Shown: positions 1-10,131 of the stretch, piece by piece
Layout of the letters: each line of letters starts with the position of its first letter
Numbering within the stretch: position 1 is the first letter of the stretch
Assembly: GCA_037176885.1 (NCBI GenBank)
Contig: JAWWNJ010000039.1
Location: 806,001-870,000 of the forward strand
Length of the DNA: 64,000 nucleotides
Direction of reading: 5' to 3'
Origin: Favolaschia claudopus
Taxonomy: Eukaryota > Basidiomycota > Agaricomycetes > Agaricales > Mycenaceae
The notes under the pieces: generated by a model
The model's input: the letters and a program-made list of their open reading frames with translations, nothing else
What the model was told of the DNA's origin: nothing
Database searches by the model: none
Translations under genes and position numbers: made by a program

Positions 1-657
1 CCTGGCGACAAAGTCGGAGTGAATCAACCAGGGAAGGCAGAACGGATAGTGAATTACCTCCATCACCGAGGGCACCCAAGCTGGTTGAAAGGTAAGAATT
101 GCTTCGGAGCGGGTGTAGAGGCGTCGAGTTTTACCGTTGAATTTCGAAAGGGCAGTTGTAAGCGGCAGGGAAAAAGTCCCCTGGTCACACGATTAGAGGT
201 GAATGGATGTGAAGGCGTATCAACTCACAGACGGTGTATGCAGGCCAAGGGTCCTTGTTGGGCGGGAACCTAATAGAAGAACGCTGAGTACATAGATGCC
301 GTCTGACTTGCTGGGCCTCACAAGGCAACGTCTGGTCGGCGTGAGTGAGCGGAGCGCGAGTCAACAAATTATAAACGTACCGTTGGGTGTTGGCCCGAAC
401 TTTTTAATAAGCTCCTTCCTGTATGAATGGTTTATTTTGAGTCCCGCCTGGTGTGAAATTACTTTCCTGTCCATTAAGAGTTTGTTGTAAATCTTGTTTG
501 AGCGTGCAAGTCGATTCGGCAGGTCATGGTCTTCAATGGAAGAATTTCTTGTTACTGGAGGTGCCTCTCCTTCAAACGAGCCGAGAAGATAGAGAGTTGC
601 GAGAATGGCCAGGAAAATGAAGGCGAGATAACGAGGATTCCTGGACCACGAAGCCAT
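1..657 (-). CDS. Membrane-anchored methyltransferase-like protein, 5' part, runs off left edge
   Basis: The start ATG is at 657-655. Residues from about 12 form one hydrophobic segment (AFIFLAILATLYLLG) after a short basic N terminus, which is a type II membrane anchor. Exons read as 657..377, 269..229, 180..135 and 80..58, and a fifth begins at position 1. Joined, they give TFPPNKDPWPAYTVW, DFFPAAYNCPFEIQR and LGALGDGG, a block I recognise from fungal proteins annotated with a methyltransferase domain; it ends just before the glycine-rich part. Exon 1 uses donor gtttat, the only one that keeps the frame into the FPPNK block. The catalytic part is outside the window, so substrate and activity are unknown. 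Confidence 0.72.
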
Positions 658-1207
658 GGTGGTGGTGGAGGGAGGGAAGGGAATATGTGTAAGTTGGCTT
701 GGCTCAAGTTGATGCAGATTTTCGACATCTGATGGGTTCCCACATTCCATTCTTCCCTCTCACTTGACAAGTACTCCTGCAGTACTCCTGAGTACTCCTC
801 GTCCGCCCCTCACGCGTCCATTCTTGCCTTGTTGGCGTGCCTTGCGACTGCAAGACTTGTCTGGTCAATGGTGCTCGAATCCCGAAACTTTTGTGTTCAT
901 GGGGGTAATATATTGCTGGTTCTCGATGAGGATAATCTATCATTCAAGTTTGCTATGTTCAGATGTATGTAGCTCGAAAGAATGACCAGCTGAATTATTT
1001 GCTCTCGTCGACGCAAACGCGCTCGGAATTTATGTAGGGCGAATCGCGACGAGCCAACAAAAGAGGCCGATCGCGCCTCGGTTTCTTTTGTAACAGTTGC
1101 CAACAAGCGTATTGCTGCGGTTACGCGTGCCACAAATGACCTCTCCCACGTTTACTTACCTCTCTCCTTCTTCTTCACTCTTTCTTTCGCGTTGACCGTT
1201 GGCCACC

Positions 1208-2002
1208 ATGGCCTTTGACTTGCCCACCCTCAGACTCGCGTCCTATGCGATCTTGGCCTTGTTTTCATTCATTGACTTTGGTCTTACCATCGGAAGACTC
1301 AATTACACAAACCATCTACCTCGGGGCGATCCTTTAAATGGAGGTCCGCTGCGTGTCCCTCCACAAGCCCTCTGCTGCCTACTGAGGCTTATCCTGTTCT
1401 AGGAAAGAACTTCTATGACCCAGATATTGTGGAACTTTTGATCACTTGTATGCTTTCCATGGCCTGGGCGGGTTATGTGTGCGTGTCGATGCCTACAACT
1501 ACTGGTTATCTGGTTTTCATGCTCATTAGCATTTTTACAATCTTTAAACGCGTGGAGAGTAACCTCGTCTCGACGTTCCGTGGCGAACTCATTGGGCTGG
1601 CCATAATATGGCTCTTTTGGATCGTCGGAACTGGCATTGCAACTGTGCGTCGTTGCTATCTTCGTTCACGTATCTCGGTGATTGATATCCTCCGCTAAAC
1701 ATAGACGCAATGGGGCAATCTCGGCTTTTGCGCGCGGTTCGAGGCTTGTCGCGTCTTGTCCGCAGTATGTCGTCACACTCGCAAGTTCCCTCATCTCGTT
1801 TCCTGACCACTGGCAGATTGTCGCCTTTTCTTGGCTGGCATGGCTCATGGTGACCTTCAACTTCGCCGTAAGCCTGACCTTCATCCTCGCCAATGGAGCC
1901 CTGTTGGAACCTTTACACGGGCAATGGGTCCCACAAGCGCGCGACACCGAAAGCCAGGTTACAGAGCGTCACCCGGGATCGCGCCCCGTTTCCGCTGCCT
2001 AA
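1208..2002 (+). CDS. MARVEL-like four-helix membrane protein
   Basis: Four exons (1208..1343, 1403..1644, 1705..1764, 1817..2002) give 207 aa. Start chosen at 1208 because it sits in a CCACCATGG context and begins the first hydrophobic segment (MAFDLPTLRLASYAI). Four hydrophobic stretches are visible: residues about 8-25, 53-72, 75-95 and, after the QWGNLGFCARFEACR loop, a last one (IVAFSWLAWLMVTFNF). The DPLNGGKNFYDP loop and the QWGNLGFC..EACRV loop are typical of fungal MARVEL-like proteins, which act in membrane or vesicle organisation. The C-terminal 40 residues look soluble and unconserved. Convergent with the P450 at 2223. Substrate-specific roles cannot be inferred. Confidence 0.75.
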
Positions 2003-2222
2003 ATTTTGGGTGTTATCAATAAGTAGGGTATTCAGACGGACAGACTCTGGAAGTATGTATTGTAGATTCAACCCAACTCACCATGTACAATGCGCACTCA
2101 TCTCAATCAAACCACTGTCGTTACCGTCTGCTGTGAGAGCACGAGAAACAGAGTACATATTGTATGATAGAGTATTGTACAGGTACATAGATTTAGTACA
2201 TCGTATAGATAGATTGTGACAT

Positions 2223-4958
2223 TCAAGCGTTCTCAGCCTCGGTCATCTTGAGCCACATTCCGGATTGCGAGTACATGGTCAAATGCATCTTTGGGTGGAA
2301 TTTATCGACAGCCTTGCGACCTTCGGCTTGTGTTGCCCACTCAGCAGGAGGCCGAGCACCGGGAGGGAAGGCACCCAAGTCCAACGAAACCGATGCAAAG
2401 CTCTGGAGAAGTCGGATGATGACGAATGACATCTCATTGTAGGCAAACTGTCATTTCAATCAGCAACCCGTCCGTCAAGTACACGTTCACGGCTTACCTG
2501 CTGTCCGAGACAGATTCGAGGACCGGCATTGAACCTGTAGTTTTCAAACAGTGAGTCGTCTACGCAGAGGTGCGAGTCCAAGGTACAACTGACGGCAAAA
2601 ACTGGAACGAGTTTGTCAGCAGATATTTCTTCAAGCGTTCATCCAGCCAGCGGTCAGGGTCGAATTCCTCGGCATCAGGACCCCAGAGGTCCTTGCGTCG
2701 CTGCATCATGAAAACGGAGTAAGGTGTTCTGAACGAGATAATCATTAGTTGAACGATAAAGATGCAAAGGACGCACTGCACGCCAGCGGGGATATAGATG
2801 GGTCTTTCATCGTCAGGGTCAGGAGAGGGCCTACATATGACAACTAGTTCAGCAGGCAATTCGATATGTCCAAAAATCGTTGCCTTACCATGTGGTAGCA
2901 TTGATGCATTGCCTGCACAGAAGCGTAAGAAAACAGCTACATGGACAGTATATATGCCAAGTACCTGACGTTAAATGGGCTATAAAAAAATAATTAATTG
3001 GCGATATACTTGTGTTAGACGTTACTCACACGGACGGATACAACCGCATTGTCTCTACATGTCCGCAGTTCTCAGATCGACAACTTCGGGGAAGAATTGC
3101 GTATATTTACCGTTAATTACAGCGCGTAAGAACTTCATGTCGCGAATATCGTCGTAAGTAGGTCTTCGAGTTGGTCCAACGTGCTGAAGAATCTCGTCTC
3201 GCAGCCGAGTGAAGAATTGAGGGTACATTGCAAGGCTGAGCCAATTTAGTCTCATTGTGCAGCCAAAACAGCGGGCGACTTACAAGTACATGATGACGGT
3301 TATCGTCCATTGCGTTGTGTCTTTGCCAGCTAAATTCGGGTCAGGATCGAGGAGCGAAATCAAGGAATGTCAAGAGAACCCAATAAAATATTCAATCTGT
3401 GTAGAAAGCTCATAAGAATGACGAGATGATTCAGAGGGGACAAAGAAGGCATACGTCTCGTCTTTGAGAACCTTGGGATCTAGAACAACTCAGCCAGTGC
3501 GCTTTACCGAGAGGGTCAGATATATACCTGACGTCACGTTAAGCAGCTCATCAAGGAGAGTCGTCCCCTCTTCAAACTTATTGTCCGTCATCTCCGTGTC
3601 CAAAGCCAACGACTTTGCCAATTTCTTCTTCTCTACCGCATCTCGAATGATAGGGTCAATATACGCGCTCACAATCCTCATCGGGGCAGTAGTCTTGTCC
3701 GTCCACATCTCAAGCAATGGCCACGCCCAGCCGAACCGCGCCCGGTTGGCAACATGAAGCATAGACTCGTTGAACGCGGCCGCAAATGCCGTGGCAACCT
3801 GTGCCTTCGCTGGTCCTGACTCTGTCAATGGAAGAGCAGCGTTGTGGGGGAATGGAATGCCAGCGTGAAGGCTGTTGACGCAAGAGCCGAACAAAAATTC
3901 GGTCGCCGAGTCCATGGTAAAACGTCCAATGAGATCCTGTTTATCGTGGTGAGCACCAGAGTGGAATGCGTATTACGGGGTAGTTGAACCTGGAAATCGA
4001 TGGCATGACCAGTTTTCATGCGCTGTTTGATCAGCGAGATGACCTGGTCTGCGTGTCGGTCGAATGTGTCGAAGTGACTGATTCTGTCGCGGCTGAAATA
4101 CGGCCTGTTTGCTGCATCAGTATTTTGTTGGCTTCCAGATACTTTGTTTACAGACCTTGAAAGCGAGCGGTGGAATTTCCACATCTCGCCTGATGATAAC
4201 CGGTCATTATTGTGTGCTTCGGTAGCCCAGAATTACTTGCCATCGGAGTTGAAGACCCCGGTCTACAGATGCCAGTAAGTAATTTGGTAAGGCATACCCA
4301 CAAAAATTTACCCCAAGGACAGAAGACATGCCATACTGAAATTCTTGGCCTTTGCAAGGATGAGCAGACGAACACATATGCAGACAGTGCGAACATACCC
4401 TTCACATAATTGTTGAAATCGGTGGAAAGGATGAGTTTGATATGTTCGGGACAAATGGTCACGACGATATCTGCCCAAAGCGGTCGCACATTGACTACTG
4501 GTCCTACTTCGTCGAAAACATCGCGCAGTCCGTCACCTGCACATACTTAGCAAGATAATCAATAAAGATGACAAGAGAGTTGACCGACCGGGATAGCCAT
4601 GGGCCCATATCTTCATCATCTCTATTTGTAAGTCGATATTTCCAGGCCACTAATAAGGTGTTATTCATATACTGCAGAGATCAATATAAGATGCAGTCGA
4701 TACCTTGCCGCGGGAAGAGGTTGGAGCCAGACGGGCGCCAAGTTTCGCAGCTTCACGTCGATTGTGAAGCTGCCTGAGATTCGCCCGAACGGCGGTATAT
4801 AGGGGGACTCCAGTGCTAGAAACGCAGACCAGAACCCATGTCGGTATTACGATGTTGAAGACAGCTGCAAGTTGACGGATGATTGTGATACCGAAGACAA
4901 CAAGAATCCCCAAAACGAGAGCCCTCCGCGCGAGGTATCGAATACCGGGCCCAAACAT
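2223..4958 (-). CDS. Cytochrome P450 monooxygenase, CYP63-like
   Basis: Nineteen exons join to 599 aa, the usual CYP63 length. An N-terminal membrane anchor ([20 protein letters not shown]) is followed by the family blocks [30 protein letters not shown] and [16 protein letters not shown]450 signatures are all present: I-helix AGKDTT, ExxR as ETMR, PERF-region DPDRW, and the heme loop [10 protein letters not shown]. Exon boundaries include several very small exons (about 17, 15, 22 and 24 nt) and one GC-AG intron (4240..4190). Start placed at 4958, the first ATG before the anchor; an upstream in-frame TTG is not used. CYP63 enzymes of wood-decay fungi oxidise alkanes and aromatics; a link to the nearby terpene genes is inference from position only. 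Confidence 0.9.
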
Positions 4959-5999
4959 GGTGGTAGCTGGCAAGGAGTGGGGCTTCGTCTTGTACGGACA
5001 TACTTGAGTGGCGTATCATATATCAGGCGTCCCAATATGGCGTTGAAAACCTTGGATCATCCAGCTGACCCAATTGCGATATTCACATGGCAGTTGGCAA
5101 AAGCCGGAAAGTAACCGGAAGCCGAAAATCCCAGTGAACAACATTGGAACACGAGAAAGAAACTGAACAGCACTTGGCAAAAGCAGCTGAGACTTCAAGG
5201 GTTCGCGACTGCTTTCGTCAGAAAAAAACACGGAATTTCGTCGTAATTTGTCCCTAACCACTGACTGGGCCGTTCCGCCAGTGTTCCTGATCTATAGTGT
5301 CCGCCCGCCATTCGTTCTGTCTCCCTGTCAAAGGGAAGAAACATTTAAGCTTGGATGTGCATGACTGCCTGGAGCACGAACATGATCGCATTTCAGCAGC
5401 AAAAATGAGCGGGAATACAGTTACGACCACCTGCTGTCGCTCTGCATTGTTAAGAAGATACAGTCCGACTTTCGCGAAGCATCTGAGGTCGCCCACGAAC
5501 GCATTCACAAAGCTCACAACAATGCTGCAGCAGTCTTCGGCTGCGAGCAAATTGACTCTGAAAAGGACGTTGGTTGCAATTCAAGTCGTAAGAGTTTGGG
5601 GCAGAACAGCTTTGAGCGCTGGATTGAATGCCACGAGTGTCACGGTTGCGCAAGAGACGAACACCTGCCGCCCATACACGAAGGACCATTGGGAGTGGGA
5701 TGACGATTCACCTCGATGGGCTCGACACGACTAGACCCAACAGTGTCAGAGCACACCCATCGTCAGCTCATCAAAACCGGAGTAGTAGGTGCTGTAGAGC
5801 CATCCAGACGCTTCAATTTGAAGGCAAGTCTTCTCGAAACGGAATCGCAACCACTAGACTAGCGATCGAACCCGAGAGCATTGTCGAAGAGCACTCGACG
5901 ATAGGGATTGGCAAATCGATGTTGTAGTCAGAATCAAACCCGGTTTGTTTGGTCTTGTCCGTAGTCTGCCATCACGATTTAAACTCTTCCTCGACACCC
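4959..5999. other. Intergenic stretch without a supported gene
   Basis: This lies between the divergent starts of the CYP63-like P450 (4958) and the capping protein gene (6000), so it must hold both promoters. A frame on the + strand is open from 5386 to 5703 and has a protein-like composition, but it has no ATG, and I found no matching exon. I see no tRNA or repeat. Confidence 0.4.
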
Positions 6000-7251
6000 A
6001 TGAATCCCGCTGAGCGCATTGAGGCGGCGTCCAGCTTTCTACTTCAATCTCCTCCAGGAGAGATCAACGACGTCTTAAATGGTCGGGCTCACGCGTTTCC
6101 CCTCGAGTTCCACTCACACCTACTGTGGAACGATAGATGTCCGTAATATCATCTCCGACGACGATTCGCTCCATGAAGGCGTTCTGCCATCTCTAAAGGA
6201 GTACAATATCACGCAATTCATGACGGTCGACGTTCCTGGGACCGACCACCAGGCGCGTTTATACCTCTGCGCAAAGGATCCCGGTTAATATCATCTCAAC
6301 GCGCAGTCGATCGTCAGTGACGCAGCCCGTGTCGAGGCAACGGGGGAAGGGCAAGAGCGATTCATAGATCCCCGATCTAAGACGAGTTTTCTATTTGACC
6401 ATCTGAGTCTGGTACATTAAGCTTGGTCTGTCCGCATAAATTTCACTTCTGATCGTTTGGTTTGTCAGGAAGCCTCTGATTCGCAACCCGTAGAGCCAGA
6501 CGCAGACTCTGAGCCCTTCCGGTGCGTATTGATTCTGCTCCATTGCCGTCTTGAGATCAATAGCCTTGCACTCTAGATCGGCATTGGAGAAAGCCACGCT
6601 AACCTACCTTGAGGCCCATTTCCATGACGGTGTTACCTCGGTCTTTTCCTCAAAGCAAACCACGAATCAGTTTACCATTCAAATTGTGGCCAATAAATAC
6701 AACCCGGCGAATTATTGGTACGGGCGAATCTTTCGGTCGTTGGTTGCGACACAAATTTACTTGCGTAAGGGCTGGGAGATGGCGCTCGGAGTATATCATC
6801 GACCTGAGCGACAACACAGTCAAAGGCAAGGTGCTGGTGAATGTACATTATTACGAGCAGGGAAATGTAAGTTCTTTCAACTGTTGACATTGCGCCCACT
6901 CATGGTCATGGTCAGGTGCAACTATCAACAACACACACGATATCATTGTCCCTCCCAACTGCAGTCGTGACCTCGTCTCCGGCTTCTTCTGCGTCGAAAA
7001 TATTAGCTCTGATTGAAGACGAAGAGGGTAAATACCAAACTTCCCTCAATGACGCATACCAGGAGATGGGGGAGAAGACGTTCAAAGGCCTCCGCCGTGC
7101 ACTGCCATTAACACGACAGAAAATAGATTGGGACAAGGTTGGTAACATTATCTGATTTCAGTTGCCTCCTCGCTCAACATACCTACAGGTATTAGGATAT
7201 AAACTGGGTGCAGAACTTGCGTCAAGCAAGGGAATGTTTGGAGGCTCATGA
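6000..7251 (+). CDS. CAP1: F-actin-capping protein subunit alpha
   Basis: Eight exons (6000..6081, 6137..6252, 6307..6411, 6469..6521, 6577..6717, 6770..6866, 6916..7137, 7189..7251) give 292 aa, near the normal size. The start MNPAERIEAASSFLLQSPPGE, the middle block FTIQIVANKYNPANYW and the near C-terminal block TFKGLRRALPLTRQKIDWDK are characteristic of the CapZ alpha family. With the beta subunit it forms the heterodimer that caps filament barbed ends. The boundary after exon 2 reads best as a GC-AG intron (6253..6306, donor gcgcgt), since the homologous protein continues directly from VPGTDHQ to SIVSDAARVE; this junction is the least certain. The 3' end lies about 190 bp from the tail-to-tail U2 gene. 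Confidence 0.93.
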
Positions 7252-7439
7252 TTATCCTCAGCTTATATTAATCTGTATCGTTGTTGTATCGCTGCAATCC
7301 ATCAATGTACATTATCTACAGTATCAGGAAGCAAACAGGATGAGACGGCGCAGGAATTTCCAAATCGAGCGGTCAAAGCTGAATATATTGATCCCAACTA
7401 AGGTTAGGGTTAGAAGAGCGGAGGATCCAAAAAAAAGTG

Positions 7440-7632
7440 GAACCCCTGACGACACAAGCCAGTAGTGCAGCGGCAAGGTCATCGCGCCCGTCTGTTGCAA
7501 GCAGAGCAGACGAGCAAGGGCGGCAAAAATTAGATAACCAGAAATGCGTGCGGTGCACGCATAATAGTGGTTAAACTATTAAGAACAGATACTACACTTG
7601 ATCTAAGCCAAAAGGCCAGAGTGGTAAAGAAT
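7440..7632 (-). ncRNA. U2: U2 spliceosomal snRNA, copy 1
   Basis: About 193 nt. The 5' part contains GGCCTTTTGGCTTAGATCAAG followed by GTGTAGTATCTGTTCTTA, the conserved U2 core that includes the branch-point recognition sequence GTAGTA. Stem IIa (AATAG..CTATT), a perfect stem IIb (TGCGTGC-ACC-GCACGCA), the Sm site (AATTTTTG), a stem III and a terminal stem with loop CTGCACTACT follow in the right order. U2 pairs with the intron branch site. The exact 5' end (ATTCTTTACC..) and 3' end are inferred from TATA spacing and from homology to known U2 layout. Confidence 0.92.
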
Positions 7633-7653
7633 CGAGGTGGTTGGAGGGACGGT

Positions 7654-7684
7654 TTTATAGGCGAGCAGGCGCGCACGGACCACC
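7654..7684 (-). promoter_or_regulatory. U2 snRNA promoter, copy 1
   Basis: On the minus strand this reads GGTGGTCCGTGCGCGCC.. and ends in TATAAA about 27 nt before the inferred RNA start. It is identical over 31 nt to the segment before the second U2 gene, while the 20 nt between TATA and start differ. This is the pattern expected of a proximal element plus TATA box of a Pol II snRNA gene. Confidence 0.7.
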
Positions 7685-8582
7685 GCTATGTGTCCTTGTT
7701 GTTCTTCATGGACACTGCGGAGATGTTCGGCGGACTCAACTCACGTCGACCACTTGTGGCAGTTGTGCGTATTCCGCCGCAACGCTCACTGTCAGAGGGG
7801 AGCTCCCTTCAACATGTTACAAAGAGACGCCTCCGTTTTCACCGCGATGGCGATCGGTGGACAATGTAACGCCATCAGTTCACTTGCTCCACTATAAGTA
7901 TACTTGTCGCAATTGGAACGATCCTTCTCGGAACTACCATACTTCAACCTTGAATTGGGCGCGAAAAAGCCACGACATCCACTGGATTGCCCGGCGAAAC
8001 CTACCGAACCCCCCTACTTCGAACCAGTACTCTCAGGGCCTCATTGACATACTCACGGACCACGACCACCGCACAAATCTTTCTCTGTCTCAGTTCAATC
8101 TAGCTTCTCTCAAATCAAGAACATGGATGGGCAGGTGACTAATCCTCCGCTGTCCTAGCGCAAGTCTACGGGCGGCGGCGCCACGTTTCGGCGGCTTTAT
8201 GTACATGTATCTGGAACACCAACTCGCAGCTCAAAGACTCCACTATCTGTTCTGCAAACGTTTTCTCGTATTATGAAACATGCATCCCTCGAATCCCGGG
8301 CGCGCAAGCCAGCTCGATGGCGGTCCGGTCTCTACTGTATTTCGACACCCATTGTGGCTAGCAGCAGACTCGAACGAACTCTGAGAGATCAGCGGCAACC
8401 CGAGGACGCCCACAGCATGAAAATTGTGGCGCAGGCGCGGGATGTGGATGATGCAAATGTCGTCTGCTCTTCACCGCTGGTCATGAAGACTGCCGGATTC
8501 ACAACTATAACTAAACCATGGATGGTTTAAAGCCAAAATCAGCTGGCAATGGAACTTTCCACAACGGCTTTTCTTCTGGGTA
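7685..8582. other. Intergenic stretch upstream of terpene synthase 1
   Basis: This is about 0.9 kb between the divergent U2 gene and terpene synthase 1. Open frames here lack any recognisable motif. It must contain the synthase promoter; I cannot assign individual sites. Confidence 0.4.
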
Positions 8583-9851
8583 ATGGATAAACAAGTCTAC
8601 TACCTCCCTCACACTCTGCGGAACTGGTCATGGGATCGTCTCATGAATCCTTATTACCGTCAAGCCCAGGCGAAGTCAGTCGCTTGGCTCGAGAGCTTCC
8701 ATCCCTTCGTCCCCAAAGTGCAACATGTGTTCAACAAATGCGATTTCAGTAATTTCATGCTTGGCTGGGCTCATACTCTGATTTCTGACGATCTACGCAG
8801 GTCTGCTCGCTGCGTTGACTTTCCCCAAGGCTTCTCTTTGTAAGATCTGTTGCGGTTTGTATCGTTTTTTGCTGAACAAAATTCTCCAGACGACTTGCGC
8901 AGTTGTTGTGATTTGATGCACACAACTTTTACGCTGGATGAGTACACTGACGCGCTGGGTCCTTCTGACGTGAAGGCACTGTGCGATGCCACCATGGAAG
9001 CCATCGAACATCCCGACAAACCTCGGCCGGAGGGCGAAAACATGATCGGGGAGATTGCACGACAGTAAGTTAGCGCCCAAACAGCGAAGGATACGCCTTG
9101 ACCTTTATTCAAGGTTCTGGAAGCGCGCATCTGTTGATGTTCCTAAGCCCTGTCAAGAACGCTTCGTCAACACCTGGCGCACTTACCTCGACTCTGTTGT
9201 CGAGCAAGCCGAGCGCCGTTCCGATTCGTACATCTGCACAATGGACGAGTATCTCGCGGCCCGGCGAAACAATATCGGCTCTGACCCCGCGTTTGTCCTT
9301 CTCGAGATAACTCTCGGGCTCGATCTGCCTCACGAAGTCATGGAGCACCCACTAATTGTCGCTCTCAATCGCGACACGACCGACATGATCATCTTGGCCA
9401 ACGTATGTGTGCTCGTTTTCACTTGTCATAATAACATCGAATTAGATTTTCAATTAGGACATGTGCTCTTACAAAAAAGAGGTGCTTGCCAATGACGCCG
9501 ACTACAACGCTGTCACGGTGGTAATGGTCAACGAGCACACCGACATTGCGGGGGGCATTCAGTGGATCACGGACTACCATGACGAGATTGTCGAGCACTT
9601 CCTGCGTGTTAGGGAGGATGTAATCAACAAGAATGGCTTTCCATCGTGGGGTACGGATTGCGACGACCAAGTGGCCAAGTACATCGATGGACTGGGTAAT
9701 CTCACCTCGTTAAACTCGCACCGTGTTGCTTACACCCCCCGGTATAGGTCAATGGATCCGCGGTCATGATGAGTGGAACTTTGGCTCCGGAAGATACTTC
9801 GGAGACTGTGCCCTCGAGATTCAGAAGACACGCGCCGTCGTCATCGTGTAA
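8583..9851 (+). CDS. Sesquiterpene synthase 1 (class I terpene cyclase)
   Basis: Six exons (8583..8748, 8801..8839, 8890..9064, 9114..9402, 9458..9695, 9748..9851) give 336 aa, a normal size for basidiomycete sesquiterpene synthases. The N terminus (YYLPHTLRNW..NPYY) is the family start. Metal-binding motifs are DEYTD (the D-D/E-x-x-D type) at about residue 94 and NDMCSYKKE (NSE triad), with the late RY pair in GSGRYFG. The enzyme should ionise farnesyl diphosphate with Mg2+ and cyclise it. The start resembles Cop1/Cop2-type enzymes, so 1,10-cyclisation is a guess. The paralogue at 13503 has the same exon lengths. The enclosed P450 is the obvious tailoring partner. Confidence 0.93.
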
Positions 9852-10131
9852 TAGAAGCGGAGCGTAACTAGATAATCTTCTACATTACTTGTAATAACAT
9901 ATAGATATAGAGGGCCAAGATCCGAGTCTCATTTGACTGTGACTGTTAATGACAACGAAAAAGCCTTTGACTGCGAAAGCTCGGTACATGTGTCCTCTTA
10001 AGTATTGTTTACTGTGCTCAGCAACCTTGCAAGGCCAAGCACCATATTACCATGAAACATCTTACAGCTCAGTCACGCAATATACTGGTGAGTATTTCGA
10101 CGGAAACAAATCAAGCTATGTATCTCGAGAG

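Larger units (their letters stand above)
7352..7684 (-). repeat. 333-bp U2 snRNA unit, copy 1
   Basis: This block matches 48472..48804 in inverted orientation over exactly 333 positions: a 31-nt upstream element ending in TATAAA, the whole U2 RNA, a T-run and a downstream tail. The RNA part is essentially identical; the flanks differ by scattered substitutions. Outside the block the two copies are unrelated. Confidence 0.9.

Noticed and set aside
866..885. tRNA B-box-like GTGCTCGAATCCCG
   Set aside because: No A box at the right distance and no cloverleaf can be folded around it.
7401..7412. Interstitial telomere
   Set aside because: Less than two TTAGGG units and conserved within the U2 unit, so it is not evidence of a chromosome end.
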